Shown here one piece after another: positions 34,171 to 43,249 of a DNA stretch of 64,000 nucleotides (its first letter is position 1; each line of letters begins with the position of its first letter). The stretch is from Marinobacter salexigens (GTDB lineage: Bacteria > Pseudomonadota > Gammaproteobacteria > Pseudomonadales > Oleiphilaceae): the NCBI RefSeq assembly GCF_018860765.1, contig NZ_JAHKPV010000001.1:733594-797593 (forward strand). Direction: 5' to 3'. The translations under genes and the position numbers were made by a program. The notes under the pieces were generated by a model. It searched no databases and was not told the DNA's origin. It saw nothing but the letters and a program-made list of their open reading frames with translations.

Positions 34171-35825
34171 CAGGTGGTGGGCGTTGCGCGCCAGACACCG
34201 TCTGTGTGCAAGGCTCGGCCATCGGCCTCTAGCTTCAGCAGGTGCGCCAAAGCGGAGCGGGCTGCAAGTCCGTGAATGGCGGTGGGCACATCGCCGTAAG
34301 CCTTGCTAGTGAGGTCTTTTAGATTTACGGGCGAAAGTTGTTCGAGCGCACGCGCGATCTTGTGTTCTCTGGCCAAGCGATGGGTGATTAGGTAGTCGAT
34401 GATGGCTTCTGGCTGGCCCATCAAAAAGCCGTGCGCCGGAGCAATGAAGCGGATCGGCTCTGCCAGTAGATCATAAAGTGATTCCAGATAAGCTTTCATG
34501 TCGCCGTCGGGTGGGTTTATAACCACCGTTGAGCCCTGCATAATGTGATCCCCTGAAAACAAAAGCTCTTGATCCCTTAACAGAAAACATAGGTGGTTAG
34601 AGGCATGCCCCGGCGTGTGCAGCGCTTTGAGTGAGCCTGCATCGGTCTCGATAATATTGCCATGTTCAGGCTGTTCATCCGGCGCGAATGCCTGATCTTG
34701 CGAGGCACCTGCTGGTGCCTGCCGGCCGTACACTCGGCAGCCGGTTTTTTCTTTTAAGGCCCGGGTACCGGGGGAGTGGTCCAAATGCGTGTGGGTAACC
34801 ACCACTGCATCAATTTTGCCACCCGTCACCTCCAGAATCTGTTCGATGTGCCCTTCATGGTTTGGGCCGGGATCCAGCACGGTAAAGCGCTCGTGGCCCA
34901 GAATATAGGTGTTGGTGCCGGGGCCGGTCATCATCCCGGGATTGGGTGCCGTAAGGCGGATCACGCCCGCGGCAATTTCAATAGGCTCACTGGAAACAAC
35001 CTCCGCTTTTGTGGTGCCTTCGCCTTCCGGATCTAGCTTAACGGCCTCATCGTAGGCGGGCGAATCCGGTTCCAAAAATACCGGCTTGCCACGACGAATC
35101 GCTGGCCACGGGTCGCTCGGGTAGGCCTCTGGCGGATTGGCCCAGGCGTAGCGCATCAGGGTTTCCACAGAATCGAAATCGCGCAGGACCCGCAGTGTTC
35201 TGATGGTGGGCAGCGTCATCAAGCGCTTACCAGCCCGGTGTTCCTCCAGCGCCTGCGTTGGGCTGAGCCATACGTGGTCTATGGTTTCCTCGCCGTCATG
35301 ACTCACAACTTGGTTCTCGGGCGCTTCGGTTACAAAGAACCGTGTGTCAAAGCGCCGGGGAGGACCAGGCGGGGTAACCCAGTGGCTAAGATAGGCTAGC
35401 CTGTCTAGTGGAATGGTTAGTTCGTGGCGCTGGCATAACTCCGCTAGCGAGAGTTCGCCTTTGAACACTGCTGTGCGATCGTCATGGACCGCATGATCTC
35501 GGGTTATTATGTGCCTATGCGCATCCACCGCGAGCAGCACGCCGGCCTCTTCAAAGCATTCCCGAACGGCAGCCAACATATAATCCGCTCCGCCCTCGCT
35601 CAGGCTCATGGTATGGCTGATCTCGGTATCTTCTAGCCCTTCCGCGTGTTCGCGCCCATGAGATTCTTTCTGGTCTACCGCGCCACCGGGAAAAACGTAG
35701 TAGCCGGGTAAAAAAACGGCTTCCCAAGTGCGTTGCAGTAGTAATATCTCAATGCCACTGGGAGTATCCCTCACCAATGCCAGAGTGGCTGCAGGGCGAA
35801 TATCCGTAGAGCTTTTATTGTTCAA
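34170..35825 (-). CDS. Fusion of a Nudix hydrolase and a metallo-beta-lactamase-fold hydrolase (LACTB2-like)
   Basis: 551 residues in two parts. Residues 1-250: a Nudix domain with FPGGAVDQKES, a long insert and RECFEEAG, the split Nudix box seen in NUDT19-type (peroxisomal CoA) hydrolases. Residues 280-551: a metallo-beta-lactamase fold with THTHLDHSPG, the later ligands in LHTPGHASNH, FSGDHIMQ and APAHG, resembling human LACTB2, an endoribonuclease. The two catalytic motifs are intact. I do not know a named function for the fusion. It is followed directly by a terminator. Confidence 0.88.
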   Translation of the reverse strand: MNNKSSTDIRPAATLALVRDTPSGIEILLLQRTWEAVFLPGYYVFPGGAVDQKESHGREHAEGLEDTEISHTMSLSEGGADYMLAAVRECFEEAGVLLAVDAHRHIITRDHAVHDDRTAVFKGELSLAELCQRHELTIPLDRLAYLSHWVTPPGPPRRFDTRFFVTEAPENQVVSHDGEETIDHVWLSPTQALEEHRAGKRLMTLPTIRTLRVLRDFDSVETLMRYAWANPPEAYPSDPWPAIRRGKPVFLEPDSPAYDEAVKLDPEGEGTTKAEVVSSEPIEIAAGVIRLTAPNPGMMTGPGTNTYILGHERFTVLDPGPNHEGHIEQILEVTGGKIDAVVVTHTHLDHSPGTRALKEKTGCRVYGRQAPAGASQDQAFAPDEQPEHGNIIETDAGSLKALHTPGHASNHLCFLLRDQELLFSGDHIMQGSTVVINPPDGDMKAYLESLYDLLAEPIRFIAPAHGFLMGQPEAIIDYLITHRLAREHKIARALEQLSPVNLKDLTSKAYGDVPTAIHGLAARSALAHLLKLEADGRALHTDGVWRATPTT

Positions 35826-36013
35826 AACCGTAACCTCCGCTTGCCTTTACATCCAACGCATTACCGAACCTAACGCACAAAGGCTAGGTTTAGCGCTAAA
35901 AGACCCACAACGAAGATAACCGATTTTTGCGTCAAGATCTTGAGGTGAGCACGCGCGTACGAAAGAGTATCATCCACCGTCGCATCCATAATTTTGCTAC
36001 ACAGGTATCTGAA

Positions 36014-36439
36014 GTGGCCCGAATTAAACTCTCCTTCCCAGACGACGTTTTCTGTTTTGAAACCCTTATGCAGGTTCGTACAACAGACATTAATGGCGCT
36101 AACCATCTGGGCAACGATGCTTTGGTTTCAATACTCTCGGAAGCGCGAGCCCAGTTTTTGATTGGTTATGATATTCCTGAAAGCGATAGCGGCGGCGAGG
36201 GCATTATTGTGACCGATTTGGCCACTATGTATCAGTCGGAGTCTTTTTTTCCGGAGATGCTGCGCTTTGAAGTGGGGGTGATGGACTTCAATAAATACGG
36301 CGGAGACTTTGTGTTCCGGGTAACCAAGGTGGAGAGCGGCCAGCCTGTTGCTTTGGCAAAATATGGGTTTGTGTTTTTTGATTACCTAACGAAGAAGGTG
36401 GTGCCCATGCCGGAGAGCTTTCGGTCACGCTTTGCCTGA
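36014..36439 (+). CDS. Hotdog-fold acyl-CoA thioesterase (4HBT family)
   Basis: Small thioesterase of about 141 residues, splitting acyl-CoA or acyl-ACP. Core: VRTTDINGANHLGNDALVSILSEARAQFL, with the catalytic Asp in TTDINGANHLG, and later DFNKYGGDFVFRVTKV and ALAKYGFVFFDYLTKKVV. The frame opens with TTG at 35927; I chose GTG at 36014, because the first 29 residues are basic and unlike this family. The start is uncertain. Its 3' end overlaps the convergent MATE gene by 15 bases. Confidence 0.82.
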   Translation: MARIKLSFPDDVFCFETLMQVRTTDINGANHLGNDALVSILSEARAQFLIGYDIPESDSGGEGIIVTDLATMYQSESFFPEMLRFEVGVMDFNKYGGDFVFRVTKVESGQPVALAKYGFVFFDYLTKKVVPMPESFRSRFA

Positions 36440-37765
36440 TTTGTTTCCGCTTTTGCGGAGGTGCTTCATGCCGGTTCGGTAGAAGCTGTACGCCATGATG
36501 CCGGCAAACAGGTTACCCACCAATGCACCACTCATCAGCCCATATATGCCGTTGAGTTGGCTACCCAGCCACAGCAGCGGTAGGAAGCACAGAAACAACC
36601 GCAAGGATGAAACGAGCAGTGCCCGTAAAGCGAGGCCAAGAGCATTGCATACTGAGACCATCAGCATGCACACGCCAAGGCCACTATAGCTGAGCGGTAC
36701 GCGAATAAGGTATGCCCCCAGAATTTCCTGTACCTGTTGATCGCTGCTGAATAGATCAGAGACGAGGCCAGAGGCGATTAGCCAGAGCAAGCCAATGGCC
36801 AGTTGCCACCCCACCGCAAAACGCACTGCAATCCGAACTAGCTTGCGGATCTGTTCTATCTCGCCTGCGCCTAGCATGCGGCCGATCATGGGTGGCATGG
36901 ACATGGTGAGCGCGAGCACCACCACAATCGAGAAAAATTCCAAACGTGTCCCCAGACCCCAGGCTGCAACCGCAGCGGAGCCAAAGCCAGCGACCATGGC
37001 CGTTGCCAGCATGGCGGAAACAGGCGGCATAAGCTGGCTCACCATGGCGGGCGCCATAATGCTATTGAGCTGTTTCAAGGCGCGCCCCAGGGCGAGTTCG
37101 CGAAGGTCGAATCTAGCCCAGCCTCGCTTCAGCAGTTTTGGATAGATGAAAAGGCAGCCAATTCCAAAGGAGGTCACTGTGGCCCAAGCGGCGCCCGGTA
37201 GGCCCCAATCAAAAATGAAAATATACAGTGGATCCAGGGCGATGTTGGCGAGGCTGGTAGCGACCATCATGTAACCTGGCAGTTTGGTGTCGCCATGGGA
37301 GCGACAAATGCTGTATCCGAAGTATAAAAATGCGCCGATCCATGCAGAAAATAGCCAGGGCACCCAGTAGCTGCGCACCATTGGGAGCAGTGTGTTGTCT
37401 GCTCCTAATGCGCTCATGATGGGGCTTTGAAGAAGCCACAGGCCAACACATAGAAGGAGCACCAAGGCACTACCAACAGTGATGACCAGCCCGGCTAGGC
37501 GAAAGGCACGTAGTTCGTCACCCATGCCGAGCGTTCGCGAGATGATGGCCGTGGTGGCAATGCCAAGGCCTACTTGTAGGCCGATGATGAGCTGGTGCAT
37601 GGGCAGTGTGAAGCCCAAAGCGGCCAGCGGGTCTCGGCCAAGCTGGCCGATAAAGGCGCTGTCTGCGAGCTGGAATGTCATGAGTGAGAGAACGCCAAAC
37701 AGCATGGGCCAAGTCATGTGGTACAGCTGGCGGCGAAGGCTGACGGTTTGGGTGGTGTTGCTCAC
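36425..37765 (-). CDS. MATE-family multidrug efflux transporter
   Basis: Twelve-helix antiporter, 446 residues, in two six-helix halves. The first half opens QLYHMTWPMLFGVLSLMTFQLADSAFIGQLG with the family motif PMHQLIIGLQVGLGIATTAIISR. The second half starts APAMVSQLMPPVSAMLATAMVAGFG. Exports cationic drugs using Na+ or H+. It lies downstream of repeat copy B; the 73 bases between the element and its start could hold a promoter. Confidence 0.92.
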   Translation of the reverse strand: MSNTTQTVSLRRQLYHMTWPMLFGVLSLMTFQLADSAFIGQLGRDPLAALGFTLPMHQLIIGLQVGLGIATTAIISRTLGMGDELRAFRLAGLVITVGSALVLLLCVGLWLLQSPIMSALGADNTLLPMVRSYWVPWLFSAWIGAFLYFGYSICRSHGDTKLPGYMMVATSLANIALDPLYIFIFDWGLPGAAWATVTSFGIGCLFIYPKLLKRGWARFDLRELALGRALKQLNSIMAPAMVSQLMPPVSAMLATAMVAGFGSAAVAAWGLGTRLEFFSIVVVLALTMSMPPMIGRMLGAGEIEQIRKLVRIAVRFAVGWQLAIGLLWLIASGLVSDLFSSDQQVQEILGAYLIRVPLSYSGLGVCMLMVSVCNALGLALRALLVSSLRLFLCFLPLLWLGSQLNGIYGLMSGALVGNLFAGIMAYSFYRTGMKHLRKSGNKSGKA

Positions 37766-37838
37766 GGGTTTGGGGTGACGCCTTCGTGTTGGATTGGGAT
37801 TGGGAGTCTAACAGGTTTGTTCTTTGTATTCGGTGTAG

Positions 37839-37949
37839 GTCCAGCGGGCAGGCAGGCTTTCCCAGACACGCCGTGAACCCATCCTTGGGGGCTTGGCATT
37901 GCCATCCTTGGCAATGCACAGTCTGGGAAAGCCTGCCCGCCCGCTGGAC
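37839..37949. repeat. Structured intergenic element, copy B
   Basis: 29-bp outer stem (37839-37867 with 37921-37949) with one mismatch, enclosing a 53-base core. The core has the first inner hairpin CCCA-TCCT-TGGG and a second, longer hairpin with stem GCATTGCCA and loop TCCT. Compared with copy C the stems differ in sequence but keep geometry. It lies between tpx (upstream) and the MATE gene, both minus strand, so it may end tpx transcription. Confidence 0.9.
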
Positions 37950-38027
37950 TTCGTGCCCTGCTATAGCCTACAGAACGCTACTTTTTAAAGTGCTTGGGCC
38001 AGTTTCAGGCTGATTGAAGATTCGCGG

Positions 38028-38525
38028 TTATAGAACCTTCAGTGCTGCGTCGTAATCCGGCTCGTCGTGGATTTCGCTGACGAGTTGGCTGTGGATGACT
38101 TTGTTGTCTTCATCCAGAACCACCACAGCGCGGGCGCAGAGTCCGGCCAGTGGGCCGTCTTGGATGGCTACGCCATAGTCCTGTTGGAAGCTGTAGTTGC
38201 GGAAGGTGGAGAGGGTAATCACGTTTTCGAGCCCCTCTGCACCACAGAAACGGGCTGCCGCGAAGGGTAGGTCTGCGGAGATAACCAGTACAACGGTGTT
38301 GTCCAGACCACCGGCTTTCTCGTTGAATTTACGAGTTGAAGCAGCACATACGCCGGTGTCGATGCTGGGGATGATGTTCAGGATTTTGCGTTTGCCAGCC
38401 CAGCTTTCGAGTTTCACTTCTTCCAAGCCGCTGTTGGTGAGCGTGAACGGTTGTGCTGTGTCATCGTTCTGCGGAAATTTTCCGCTCAGTTCAATGGGGT
38501 TGCCTTCGAGAGTGACTGTGCTCAT
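38028..38525 (-). CDS. tpx: Thiol peroxidase (2-Cys atypical peroxiredoxin)
   Basis: Cytoplasmic or periplasmic peroxidase, 165 residues (E. coli Tpx 168). The peroxidatic Cys is in [19 protein letters not shown] and the resolving Cys in [16 protein letters not shown]. The start [15 protein letters not shown] and the end [22 protein letters not shown] fit. It reduces lipid and alkyl peroxides using thioredoxin. It is a single gene, followed by structured element B. Confidence 0.97.
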   Translation of the reverse strand: MSTVTLEGNPIELSGKFPQNDDTAQPFTLTNSGLEEVKLESWAGKRKILNIIPSIDTGVCAASTRKFNEKAGGLDNTVVLVISADLPFAAARFCGAEGLENVITLSTFRNYSFQQDYGVAIQDGPLAGLCARAVVVLDEDNKVIHSQLVSEIHDEPDYDAALKVL

Positions 38526-38623
38526 GAATTGCTCCTTTAAAGATACGGATATGTTCGGTAACAGCTTACTCTGTTTAGTTCATTTTGGATGAGTTTGCAT
38601 CCCGTTGAACAGTATCAAGGTAA

Positions 38624-39844
38624 CTATCTGCTGGATACCGTTTGCGGTTCGAAGCCGGGAGCTGGGTGGCGTTGAACCAGCAGCAGGTAGCTGCCTAGAG
38701 ACAAAGCGGCACAGGAGGCAATGATGGCTGCCATCACCAGTGAGGTGCCGTCATGCAGGTGGCCCACGAGTACGCCTGCGCAGGCGGCAATGGCCATCTG
38801 GGCAAAGCCGAATAGGGCTGAAGCAGACCCTGCCATACGCGGGAAGTTGGCCATGGCACCTGCCATGGTCTGCGGCATGACCATGCCGGTGCCTGCCATA
38901 AACAGAGCCTGCGGCAGGATAACTGCCCATACACTAAAAACTTCGGCCAGTGCCAAGGCCACCATTAAGCTACCTCCTGCAACGGCTAAGATCAGCCCGC
39001 GCACCAGTATTTGATCTGGCACTAAGTGGCTGCCAAGGCGTATGGCTGCGAGGTTGCCGGTTATATAGCCAACCACGATGCCAGCGAAATACAGGCCAAA
39101 CTGTTGCGGTGGAACTTCAAGGAAATCAATCAGCACGAACGATGAGCCGGAAAGAAACGCAAACAGCCCGGAGAACAGCAGGGCGTTGGTGAGGGTATAG
39201 CCAAGAAAGCTGATGTCGGTGCCTATGGTGCGATAGTTTCGCAGCAGGCTGCAGAGTTTCAGTGGCTGGCGGTATTCCGGGCGCATGGGCTCAGGTATAC
39301 CGAAGGCGACTACGACCGCCATGATTAGGGCGTAGCCACCTAGTGCGAGGAATATTGAGTGCCAACCCAACCCTGCCACCATTAGGCCGCCTAGCGTGGG
39401 TGCTATGGCGGGTGCTAATGCCATGATGCTGGCAAGAAGTGCCATGATTTTTGCGGCTTCGCGGGGTGTATAGATATCGCGGATGGCTGCGCGGCCCAGT
39501 ACCGGCCCGGCGGATCCGCCGAGTGCTTGCAAAAAGCGGCAGAGGATAAGGGTTTCGATGTTGCTAGCGAGTGCGCAGCCGATGCTGGCGATGGCGAACA
39601 GTACGAAGCCGCCAATCATGATGGGCTTGCGACCAAAGCGGTCAGCTAAAGGGCCACACACTAGCTGCGCTATGGCAAAGCCAGCCATGTAGAGGCTGAG
39701 GGTGAGCTGAACCTGACTGGTACCGGTGCCAAAATCATTGCCGATTTGCGGCAGTGCCGGCAAATACATATCCGTGGCCAGCGGCCCGAGAGCGACGGCG
39801 GCAGCGAGTAGTATGGTTGTCCATATACTGGTGAGTGCTAGCAT
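38624..39844 (-). CDS. Bcr/CflA-family MFS multidrug exporter
   Basis: Twelve-helix major facilitator, 406 residues. The motif A region is GPLADRFGRKPIMIGG. The start LGPLATDMYLPALPQIGNDFG and the motif LQALGGSAGPVLGRAAIRDIY are signatures of the Bcr subfamily, which exports bicyclomycin, chloramphenicol or cysteine-like compounds. Only 23 bases separate its start from element C, so its mRNA must either begin upstream of the element or come by read-through from the LysR gene. Confidence 0.93.
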   Translation of the reverse strand: MLALTSIWTTILLAAAVALGPLATDMYLPALPQIGNDFGTGTSQVQLTLSLYMAGFAIAQLVCGPLADRFGRKPIMIGGFVLFAIASIGCALASNIETLILCRFLQALGGSAGPVLGRAAIRDIYTPREAAKIMALLASIMALAPAIAPTLGGLMVAGLGWHSIFLALGGYALIMAVVVAFGIPEPMRPEYRQPLKLCSLLRNYRTIGTDISFLGYTLTNALLFSGLFAFLSGSSFVLIDFLEVPPQQFGLYFAGIVVGYITGNLAAIRLGSHLVPDQILVRGLILAVAGGSLMVALALAEVFSVWAVILPQALFMAGTGMVMPQTMAGAMANFPRMAGSASALFGFAQMAIAACAGVLVGHLHDGTSLVMAAIIASCAALSLGSYLLLVQRHPAPGFEPQTVSSR

Positions 39845-39867
39845 CTACTATCCATACCTTGGGGGTG

Positions 39868-39976
39868 GCGATTGAGGGGGCGAGGCTTCCAAAACACGCT
39901 GTGAATACGTCCGTGTACGCTTGGCTACGCCATCCATGGCTCCGCACAGTTTTGGAAGCCTCGCCCCCTCAATCGC
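39868..39976. repeat. Structured intergenic element, copy C (complete form)
   Basis: Perfect 28-bp outer stem (39868-39895 with 39949-39976) around a 53-base core: GTGAA, hairpin TACG-TCCG-TGTA, linker CGCTTGGCT, hairpin GCCA-TCCA-TGGC and GCACA. The whole can fold as a three-way junction. It lies in the probable leader of the MFS gene on the minus strand. Confidence 0.93.
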
Positions 39977-40032
39977 AGTCAACTTTGGAGTGGATTCTAG
40001 GGGGAGGCTTGCGAAAAAATAACAGGGGCGCT

Positions 40033-40051
40033 GCTCATAGCATATATGAGC
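40033..40051. promoter_or_regulatory. Short inverted repeat, possible operator or terminator
   Basis: GCTCATA-GCATA-TATGAGC, a 7-bp dyad in the gap between the LysR gene and element C. On the minus strand it comes 13 bases after the LysR stop and has a T-rich tract a little later. It may end the LysR transcript or bind a regulator of the MFS gene. Confidence 0.35.
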
Positions 40052-40063
40052 AAAACAGATGGG

Positions 40064-40975
40064 TTAGTCGTTCAGGCCATTCATGGTGGCGGCTACGGTG
40101 TTTATCTGGTTTCTCAGCCAGCGGTGCGCCGGGTCGTTTTGGTTGCGGCGGTGCCACACCATCAGCAGGGTAAAAGGGTTGAAAGTGAAGGGCAGAGGTA
40201 CCCAGGAAAAATCCCGAAGTAAGTGTTTGCTCATGCGCTCAGGCGCGGTAACCAGCATGTCAGTGCCCCGGAGGAATTCCGGTAGGCCGGAGAAGTTGGA
40301 TACGGTAATAACGTTACGGCGGGTTAGGCCGCGGGCAGATAAACCGGCTTCTAGGGCGGGCTTTTCTCCGGTGCCGAATACCAATGCTATGTGGTCGGCT
40401 TTCAGGTAATCGGTAACTGTTTCCGGCGCTTCTCGCTGGCTTGGGTCGTAAAAAACCACCATGCGGTCGCCCATCAGCCCTCGTTGCATAATGTCGGTGG
40501 CTTCCGGGGCGTGGGGGGAGATGATCAGGTCGCAGATGTTTTTGCGCAGCATGTCTGCCGTGGGAATACCGGAGGCAATGACCTGCAGCGTAACGCCAGG
40601 CGCTTGTAGGCGCAGGCGCTGCATGAGTTTTGGGAGCAGCATGTCTCGCTCGTAGTCGTTGGCGGCGATGATGAACGAGATTTCGGTGGTTTCTGGCGTG
40701 AAGGGTGGGCCAGAGGACAGGGAGTGCAGGTCATCCAGAATCTGGCGAATGTGGGAGCCGGCTTGCACTGCAAAGCGCGTGGGTGTGATGCCGCGCCCGG
40801 ATTTAACGAATAGAGGGTCACCTAAAGCTTTACGCAGGCGGTCCAGAGTATGGCTTACAGCCGACTGGCTAACCCCAAGCTTAACGGCCGCCCGCGATAC
40901 ACTGCCCTCATCAAGAACCGTGACAAAGGTATGGAGCGCGCGGATATCAAGATTGAATGTATCAATAAGGTTCAT
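40064..40975 (-). CDS. LysR-family regulator, NodD/LinR-like
   Basis: 303 residues with an N-terminal DNA-binding domain (LRALHTFVTVLDEGSVSRAAVKLGVSQSAVSHTLDRLRKALGDPLFVKSGRG) and an effector domain with PPFTPETTEISFIIAANDYERDMLLPKL. The substrate-binding part resembles regulators of aromatic or alkyl compound catabolism. It is on the same strand as the MFS exporter downstream, so it may control it, but no divergent target is present. Confidence 0.92.
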   Translation of the reverse strand: MNLIDTFNLDIRALHTFVTVLDEGSVSRAAVKLGVSQSAVSHTLDRLRKALGDPLFVKSGRGITPTRFAVQAGSHIRQILDDLHSLSSGPPFTPETTEISFIIAANDYERDMLLPKLMQRLRLQAPGVTLQVIASGIPTADMLRKNICDLIISPHAPEATDIMQRGLMGDRMVVFYDPSQREAPETVTDYLKADHIALVFGTGEKPALEAGLSARGLTRRNVITVSNFSGLPEFLRGTDMLVTAPERMSKHLLRDFSWVPLPFTFNPFTLLMVWHRRNQNDPAHRWLRNQINTVAATMNGLND

Positions 40976-41021
40976 GGGTAGCAGTGTAATTCACAACTGC
41001 CGTTGCCGGAACCTCGTGCCA

Positions 41022-42182
41022 TCAATCAGAACGTTGAGCCAACCACTCTGCGATTTCCAGCCAGCTTTCAGCGGGCGCTTTGCTACCAGCCAGAATGCCC
41101 ATGTGTCCGCCATGGGTTACGCGGAAGGTCTTGTCCACGGAGCTGACATGCCCCATCAAGCTCTTAGCTGCACCCGGTGTCACCATGGTGTCTTCGCTGC
41201 CTGCTATGGCAAATAAGTTGGCGTTGAAGTTGTTCAACTGTACGCGATCATCCCCAATCTGAACTGCGCCACGGGACAACTGGTTGTCGATCCAAATACG
41301 AACAACTGTGTCCTGAACAACTCCGCCAGGGTAGGCCACCATGCGGTCAAGAAAGGCAGAGGTTGTGGCATGGCTGGTTACAAACTCCCGATCTCCCAGC
41401 CGGACAATCAGCTCCCAGTAACCCATAAAGCTGCCAATAGGGTTGGTGAGTTTGAAGCCAATAGTGTTGGCCCAACCCGGACTGTGGAACCAATGCGGCC
41501 GGAGGTTGTGAAGCTTGAATCCGGTGCGTTTGTGAATTGAGTTGGACACATCGGCCAAGCGCTGATTCAGCAGTCCGAGAATGCCCGAAGCATGGCTATC
41601 GATAGGTGACCCCAACACGATGGCGTTACGCACATGCTGGTCTTTGCTCAGGGCCGAATAAAACAACGTAAACATGCCGCCCATGCTCCAACCGTGCAGC
41701 GATAGTTTCTGTTGGCCACTGTGTTCACGCACTCTGTCTAGAGAGGCGGGCAGGAGTTCAGCTACGTATGTGTGGAGGTTGTAATGGCTGTGCGCCCGCG
41801 TGGGTTTACCCCAGTCAATAAGGTACACCTCAAAACCTTTTGCACGCAGAAATCTTACCAAACTGCGCTGGGGGAAAAGGTCGTAAATCAGCATGTTCAC
41901 AGCCAAAGGTGGAACGATAACCACAGGCGTTCGATGACTTTGCCTTTCAACAGGAATCGTCATGTCATCCAGTTCGATGAAATCTTCTTGCAGAGGGGGG
42001 TAGTAACGCAGGCTAACCAGCCCATCGGAGTAGAGCACGTCGAAAGGCGTTTGCCCTGCCTGCACGAGACTGGAGGCACGAAATACGCGATCGAAAGCAT
42101 TGCCAGCATAGTGCGTTGTTTGCTTAGCCAATTCTGCTGCTTTCTCGGTCGCGGCTTTGATAAAGTCAGGCATTAAAAGCAT
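41022..42182 (-). CDS. PhaC-like alpha/beta hydrolase with serine nucleophile
   Basis: 386 residues of the class III polyhydroxyalkanoate synthase (PhaC) fold, with the N-terminal motif TPVVIVPPLAVNMLIYDLFPQRSLVRFL, GFEVYLIDWGKPT and the acid/base region NLFAIAGSEDTMVTP and HGGHMGIL. True PHA synthases use a Cys in GXCXGG; here the motif is HGWSMGGMF, a serine. It is therefore more likely a depolymerase, esterase or thioesterase than a synthase. The first ATG is used; no clear Shine-Dalgarno is visible. No phaA, phaB or phasin gene is nearby. Confidence 0.84.
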   Translation of the reverse strand: MLLMPDFIKAATEKAAELAKQTTHYAGNAFDRVFRASSLVQAGQTPFDVLYSDGLVSLRYYPPLQEDFIELDDMTIPVERQSHRTPVVIVPPLAVNMLIYDLFPQRSLVRFLRAKGFEVYLIDWGKPTRAHSHYNLHTYVAELLPASLDRVREHSGQQKLSLHGWSMGGMFTLFYSALSKDQHVRNAIVLGSPIDSHASGILGLLNQRLADVSNSIHKRTGFKLHNLRPHWFHSPGWANTIGFKLTNPIGSFMGYWELIVRLGDREFVTSHATTSAFLDRMVAYPGGVVQDTVVRIWIDNQLSRGAVQIGDDRVQLNNFNANLFAIAGSEDTMVTPGAAKSLMGHVSSVDKTFRVTHGGHMGILAGSKAPAESWLEIAEWLAQRSD

Positions 42183-42340
42183 CCATGGTAAAAAAGTAAG
42201 GCTATCGTGCAGCGCTTGGCCGCGCTATGGCAGTGCTGTCACTTCTGGCTGGCAGTCTGGTCACAATCAGCCACTGCCCATCGCAGGTGGTGATTGGTAT
42301 GATTGCCCACCACTGGTTAAATAATCACAACAGGAAACCT

Positions 42341-43234
42341 ATGCTCAGCTTCCTACCCGCTCCCGTTATCGGCGTAATCAACTCTATTCTGTTGGCAATC
42401 AATACGCTGTTTTGGTGTTTATTGCTCTATATTCCAGCGTTGTTGAAGCTCATTATCCCCCATAAGGGCTTCCGGGTTCTGTGTACCCGCGTCATTATCT
42501 GGATTTCGGAATCCTGGGTGGCGTGCAATACCGGTTGGATGAAGCTAACCCATGGTACGCAATGGCAGGTTACCGGCGCGGAAAACTTGCGCCGTGAAAG
42601 TTGGTACCTAGTGCTTAGTAATCATCAGAGCTGGGTGGATATTTTTGCCATGCAGCGGGTGTTTAACCGCCGTGCGCCTTTTTTGAAGTTTTTTTTGAAG
42701 CAACAGCTTATATGGGTACCGGTTATCGGGCTGGCTTGGTGGGGGTTGGATTTCCCGTTTATGAAGCGGTATACCCGAGAGTATTTGATCAAACACCCGG
42801 AGAAACGTGGCGAAGACCTGAAAGCCACCCGTCGTGCCTGCGAGAAGTTTCGCTACACCCCCGTGAGCGTCATGAACTTTGTAGAGGGCACCCGGTTTAC
42901 CCCGGCAAAACACGAGAAACAAAAATCACGCTACAAGCACCTGCTTACCCCCAAAGCCGGTGGTGCCGCTTTCGTACTGGACACCATGGGTGATTCGATT
43001 CAGACGCTGGTTGATGTAACCATTGCCTACCCTGGCGGGGCACCGTCATTCTGGGACTTTATTTGCGGCCGGGTGAAGGAAGTGAAAATGGAAATTCATA
43101 CTGTGACCATCCCAGAGCACCTTAAGGGCCGGGATTATGCCACTGATGCGGAACATAGGCGTAACGTGAAAAACTGGCTGGCGGAGCAGTGGCAGGCTAA
43201 GGATGCCCGCCTAGAGGAAATGCTCCGCCCATAG
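42341..43234 (+). CDS. Membrane 1-acyl-glycerol-phosphate-type acyltransferase (YihG-like)
   Basis: Lysophospholipid acyltransferase-family protein of about 297 residues. After an N-terminal hydrophobic hairpin (VIGVINSILLAINTLFWCLLLYIPALL) it shows the catalytic HX4D as NHQSWVD and the second motif VMNFVEGTRFTP. The ATG at 42341 has AGGAAA just before it; the longer frame starting at 42227 has no such signal. E. coli YihG is the nearest well-known relative, adding acyl chains to lysophosphatidic acid. The gap 42183-42340 is probable promoter space. Confidence 0.88.
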   Translation: MLSFLPAPVIGVINSILLAINTLFWCLLLYIPALLKLIIPHKGFRVLCTRVIIWISESWVACNTGWMKLTHGTQWQVTGAENLRRESWYLVLSNHQSWVDIFAMQRVFNRRAPFLKFFLKQQLIWVPVIGLAWWGLDFPFMKRYTREYLIKHPEKRGEDLKATRRACEKFRYTPVSVMNFVEGTRFTPAKHEKQKSRYKHLLTPKAGGAAFVLDTMGDSIQTLVDVTIAYPGGAPSFWDFICGRVKEVKMEIHTVTIPEHLKGRDYATDAEHRRNVKNWLAEQWQAKDARLEEMLRP

Positions 43235-43249
43235 CCCTCGCGAGCGGCG

